Below, in pieces: positions 59,687 to 64,000 of a stretch of DNA of 64,000 nucleotides. Within the stretch, counting starts at the first letter, position 1, and the number at the start of each line of letters is the position of its first letter. This DNA is from Flammulina velutipes. Lineage: Eukaryota; Basidiomycota; Agaricomycetes; Agaricales; Physalacriaceae. Both the position numbers and the translations under genes were made by a program. Under the pieces are notes generated by a model. The model searched no databases. It saw only the letters and a list, made by a program, of their open reading frames with translations, and had not been told where the DNA came from. Location of the stretch: assembly GCA_011800155.1 (NCBI GenBank), contig CM022373.1, positions 1,054,001-1,118,000 of the forward strand, given 5' to 3'.

Positions 59687-62600
59687 ATGGACTTGACATT
59701 ACCCCAACAACAAGAAGCCAACGCCTCCAGTTCATCTGCTCTCGACCACGCCGACGACACGACCACCGCAGAAGCCAGATCTCTCCGTTCCAGCACCAGA
59801 GCAAAGACCGCAAAGAACAAATCAAAGGACAAGGGCAAGGCGCCTGAACGCGACACGACCGCCGCAGAGCAATCCTCGTCATCGGCAGCACCGCCAGAAG
59901 CGAGCACGTCGTCCAAGTCCACCCAACGAGCCAAACGCAGCGCAAAGAACAAGGATTCCCAAGACGACGGACGTGCAACCAGACGGTTAGTCTGCGCCAC
60001 GCAGCCGACGATCCTGACTGACTCTGACTCCCCTAGATCACGCCGCACGACTGCCACCACCACCGCCCTCACCATTAACGAACCACCCAAAGACATCAAG
60101 GGAAAGAAACGCGCTGCTCCAGAGCCAGCCTCCGAAGACGACGCACCAGGTCCCTCCAAACGTCCTAAAATCACCACCAACTACTCTCTACGTTCTCAAA
60201 CCAAACCAGCAGCAATAATGCCCAAGAAGACGCGGTGCGCCCTCCATTGTTCTTTTCCATTTCTATCTAATTAACATCACAATAGAACCTCCGCTGCTGT
60301 AAAGGGAAAGATGGCCATGCGATCAAAAACCGCGAGCTCGTCCCGCATCGAGGACGATGATGTCGAAATGGCAGAATCTGATTACAGACGGGAGGATTCG
60401 GATATCGACGAGCCAATGGACGATGTCGTCCAGGAAGACAAGGCGCAGGATGCGGTCGTGGGATCGGAGAATGAGCCTGATCAGGAGCATCCACACGACG
60501 ACGACCACGACGATGACAGTGGCGACAACGACGACTCGGGCGACAATGACAGCGGCCCTCTAGGTCCGGACGGTCCTATCCCCGGTGGACTTGACGAGAG
60601 TGCCGCTCTGGCCATCTTTGGCGATTATCGTCAGTTTGGGTCATTCATGATGTCGCTCTCCTCCCGCCTGAAGACCATGCTCAATAACATCAAGAGCACC
60701 GCCGACCCGACCACTCGGCTCGTTACCCTCCAGGAACTCAGCGAACTTCTCAGCATCAGTACAGAAGACACTCTTGCCGGTTCGTTCCAGGTCGAGGACT
60801 TTGTTAGGGAGCTTGTCAAGATTTTAGGGGGGCGCGGGACTGCCGTCGACGAAGACGATGATGACGACGAGCGTCCAGAACATGATGAGGATGCTGCTCT
60901 TGCAGCTGCCATAGCCATGAGCACTGGCGGAAACGGTGGCTCGTTTCAGGGCGATAGCAATTTAGAGGCCCAAGTCTTAGCATGCCGTTGTCTCGCGAAC
61001 TTGATGGAAGCTCTTCCTGGTGTGGCTCACACTGTTGTCTACCACGGCGCTATTCCTGTCCTGTGCAGCAAGCTTATCGAAATCTCCTATATTGATCTTG
61101 CGGAGCAAACTCTCAGTGCAAGTATCCTGTCTTATTTCGAACATCACATCCCATACTCACTCACTTCTCCAGACCATGGAAAAGATATCGGAGGAATTCC
61201 CCAGTTCGATTGTTCGAGAGGGTGGTCTTGCTGCTCTCCTGAGTTATCTTGATTTCTTTTCTATCGCTGTCCAGCGCACCGCCCTACAAGCAGCGTCTAA
61301 TTGCTGCCGCAACATATCCCCCGACCACTTCACCATGATCCAAAGTGTATGGCCGATCATCCGCAACTGTCTTACCTATTCCGACCAGCGTCTCGTCGAA
61401 TTCGCTTCGTTATGTGTTATCCGCGTCATCGACTCTTATCATCGCGCATCTACAGAAAACCTCGAATTACTCGTCGACAAGGAGTTAATCGGTGCTGTCA
61501 ACCAGCTACTTATGCCTGCTGGAGGTTCACCCATGATTGCGTCCAACACCTACACCCTTCTCCTCCGTGCTTTGGCAACTGCCGTGCGGAGCAGTCCCAA
61601 GATCACGATTGCTCTCCTCGAAGCTGATATCGTCGATACTCTTTATCAGATATTGACTGGTGTCTTACCGCCTGCTTCAGAGACAGGGTTTGAACAGGGT
61701 GGTTCTTCAGACGGTCAAGGATTGGGAGGAGGACTTGCCGACATGACGGTCATGGAAAATCTCGCTCACCGACCGAAGGAGCAAGTCGAAGAAGCTCTTA
61801 GCCTCATTTCAGAACTGTTGCCGCCTTTGCCTAAAGGTATGTTCCCAATTCTAGTCACTGCTCTATTCTAACATAATATCTTAGAGGGTGTATTTGACCA
61901 CAAGGCATACACCGAGAAGGCTCTTGCCAAAATGGTGAAGGCCAAAGCGAAGGCTGATCGTGCCGCTGCTCGGGTTGCTTCCCAAGCGGCGCTAGCTTCT
62001 GCGTACTTGATCTCAGCGGATGAGCCTGCTGATATGCCATCTGGCGCTCAGACCCCGGCCCAAGCACCTGAAGATCTAGTCCCTATCGCTGGACCTCCGC
62101 CGGTGGCTGACCGAACAGAGATGTTACGTGCTACACCTGCAGTTGTTGCTCGGTTCATGCATCTGATGGTGCCCATCCTCATCGATGTCTATGCCGCCAG
62201 TGTGATCACTCCCGTTCGTGTGAAAACGCTGACAGGCTTGCTCAAAGCTGTCAGTTTCCTCGACGGAGACGGGCTAAATGGTGTTCTGACTGTGAGTGTG
62301 TCCGCCAGTTTGTTATGTCATCCTCTCAATATTGTCACCCAGTTTGTTCCCGTGGCTAGCTTCGCGTCGTCGATTTTATCATCAAGGGATCATCCAACAC
62401 TGGTCATCGGTGCCTTGCAACTTGTCGATCTCTTGCTCACCAAAGTGCCCACGTTATACAAACCAACGTTCAAAAGGGAAGGCGTTTTCCACGAGATCGA
62501 CGCACTAGCAAACAGGACTGTCGCTTCATCCAAGAGGGAGAACAAAGACAAGGACACAGAAAGTCTGGCTGAAGGTGCTTTACCTCCTCCGCCTTCCGCT

Positions 62601-64000
62601 CCTGTGATTCCTGGGTACAAGAAGATGAACTCCGTATCTCTCGACCCGGATGATGCTATCACCCTCCGTGCGCGCGTCATACGCTTCAAGTTCTTGGCCA
62701 ACGACGAGCAGGATGATGCAGATTCGGGACTGGACACTCTCAAACGTCTTGTGGAGCAGATTTCGCCAGACACTGAATCGGAACAGGAATTGACCCAAGC
62801 GCTATGGCAGTTGGCGGAGCTGTTTGCGTCTCCTCACACATCTGTCTCAAGCTTTGAGCTCCTTCAGAGTGGGGTTGTTGATGCGTTGCTCAAATTTGCT
62901 ACCGAGCCAGAAGGTTTAGGTTAGTACGTTCTCTGCGAGTAATTCCAGTTCTGACTGTCTATCATCTTTAGTGAGTCTTATGCGCCGCAAGGAGCTGTTA
63001 TTGGATGCCCTCGTCAACCGGAGAATGAAGCATATCAATGGCAGTCAAACACCGTTCACGACGTTTGTAAAGAAGCTCCAGGAAAGTCTGACTCGAATGG
63101 AGTCTTTCGACGTTGTGACTGCCTCACAAGGGTCAGACGGTATGGCCTCTCTCTATTTGTACGCCTTACATAGTATTAATATCCCCAAGATTCCAAACGG
63201 AGTTCTCCTTCACTTCTTGCTCGCCAGCTTCGCCTGCGTCTAGTCGCGGGTGATGAATCGGGTATACCCCGCAACCTGCATAACATTGTTGTATCCATAC
63301 ACGCCATCGCAACCTTCCAAGCACTCCATGACTACCTACGTCCCAGGGTGGCTGGTTTGATGGGTGGAACCGACCGTCTTTCCGGTATGCTTGCCGCACT
63401 CGCTGCATCTGGGCTTGCAGGTTCCTCCCGTTTCGACGAACCTCCCATCCCAGCTCCTCCTCCGCCTGCGCCGGCTGAGTCTAGCTCGTCGGCCTCCGTT
63501 ACCCGCCGCCGTAGCCAACGTCTCAGTGCTAAAAACCCGACGTCAGCGTCAGACGAGATACCTGGAGAAGCATCAACGTCAGCATCCGCATCATCTGCTC
63601 CTGCTGCAATGGAAACACATGGCGAAGCAGCCCCTAGCGAAACAGTTGTGGACTCTGAGATGCATGCTGACTTTACGGATGATGAGGACGAAGTGGACGC
63701 GGAGGTGTTTGATGACGATGGTGATCCCGATGTCTCAATATCTGACAAGACTGTATCACTATCTGTGGCAGAAGGTTAGCCTGTTTCGTGCTTTGTTGTA
63801 AGTAGATATCTAACTCGTTCATTAGATGGTACCAAAGTTGAAGCTCAGACACCTGACGGTACACGCGTTGCAACACCTAGCACATCGGCAGGCCCTGGAA
63901 TGGGACTGAGAACTTCCTCGTCTAGCAAAGTCTCGTATGCCAATGCTCTGAAGGCGAAACCCCAAGATTGGCATTTAGAGTTCTCAATGGATGATCATGC
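59687..64000 (+). CDS. UFD4: HECT E3 ubiquitin ligase UFD4/TRIP12, N-terminal part
   Basis: Ubiquitin-fusion-degradation ligase; the HECT domain lies beyond the window end. It starts MDLTLPQQQEANASSSSALD. A low-complexity basic leader (RSTRAKTAKNKSKDKGKAPE) is followed by an acidic run (DDDHDDDSGDNDDSGDNDSG). The armadillo part begins GGLDESAALAIFGDYRQFGS, with PTTRLVTLQELSELLSISTE, LACRCLANLMEALPG, TMEKISEEFPSSIVREGGLA and ALLSYLDFFSIAVQRTALQA, all typical. Later comes EALSLISELLPPLPKEGVFD and the family-specific SYANALKAKPQDWHLEFSMD near the window end. The intron 61118-61172 is of GC-AG type; the others are GT-AG. The frame is open throughout, so this is a complete-looking gene cut by the window. 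Confidence 0.93.

Noticed and set aside
1..64000. tRNA genes, rRNA, CRISPR, riboswitches
   Set aside because: Looked for box B-like GGTTCGA patterns and direct-repeat arrays by eye; none convincing. A tRNAscan-SE or Infernal run would settle this.

Overview
The window reads as nuclear DNA of an Agaricomycete-type (mushroom-forming) basidiomycete. Genes are tightly packed on both strands. Most are split by 45-65 nt introns with GT..AG ends, and intergenic gaps are usually 100-600 bp. The protein families fit this: a CHAT-domain protein, an agaric-style 2OG-Fe(II) oxygenase tandem pair, an SRPK-like kinase with a DYG motif, a Con7-type zinc finger regulator and a PB1/ZZ protein. No bacterial, phage or CRISPR features and no tRNA or rRNA genes were seen.

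Layout. 1-415: 3' end of a tropomyosin gene (+). 1087-2180: RluA-type pseudouridine synthase (+). 2248-5531: tandem pair of 2OG-Fe(II) oxygenase-like genes (-), one with a metal-ligand substitution and one broken by frameshifts. 5632-9412: TFIIIC TPR subunit TFC4 (-). 9525-11635: Cdc4/Fbw7-type F-box WD40 protein (-). 12146-14479: F-box/RCC1 protein resembling yeast Saf1 (-). 17000-18874: Con7-like C2H2 factor (-). 18875-26441: a gene-poor stretch of about 7.5 kb with one tentative minus-strand gene near its end. 26442-28671: a 16-exon M20D amidohydrolase (+) that no long open frame reveals. 29172-32988: CHAT-domain protein (+). 33306-36833: RING-H2 protein (-), divergent from a DnaJ-X protein (36979-39101, +). 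39390-41074: damaged SRPK-like kinase (-). 41411-42848: Sec14-family SFH5 (-). 42955-43447: a non-autonomous transposon with terminal inverted repeats and a perfect 8-bp target duplication. 43520-45022: triose-phosphate-type transporter (+). 45187-46268: ribosomal protein eS4 (-). 46870-47720 and 48006-49475: two unrecognised proteins (-). 49854-53443: PB1 + ZZ-finger protein of NBR1/p62 type (+). 53918-54503: PHF5A/Rds3 (-). 54620-56974: Pso2/SNM1 nuclease (-). 57382-59501: class III aminotransferase (+). 59687-64000: UFD4/TRIP12 HECT ligase, cut by the window end (+).

Functionally this is mostly housekeeping DNA (cytoskeleton, Pol III transcription, splicing, translation, cross-link repair, lipid transfer, sugar-phosphate transport). 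Ubiquitin and protein-quality genes are numerous (two SCF receptors, a RING-H2 protein, UFD4, a J-protein, an NBR1-like receptor), but nothing shows that they act as a cluster. The strongest unusual signals are the mobile element inserted 72 bp upstream of the transporter start codon, the hidden M20D gene with micro-exons and a GC-AG intron, and two local decay events (oxygenase pair, kinase). Exon boundaries were derived by eye from frame, splice signals and family resemblance.
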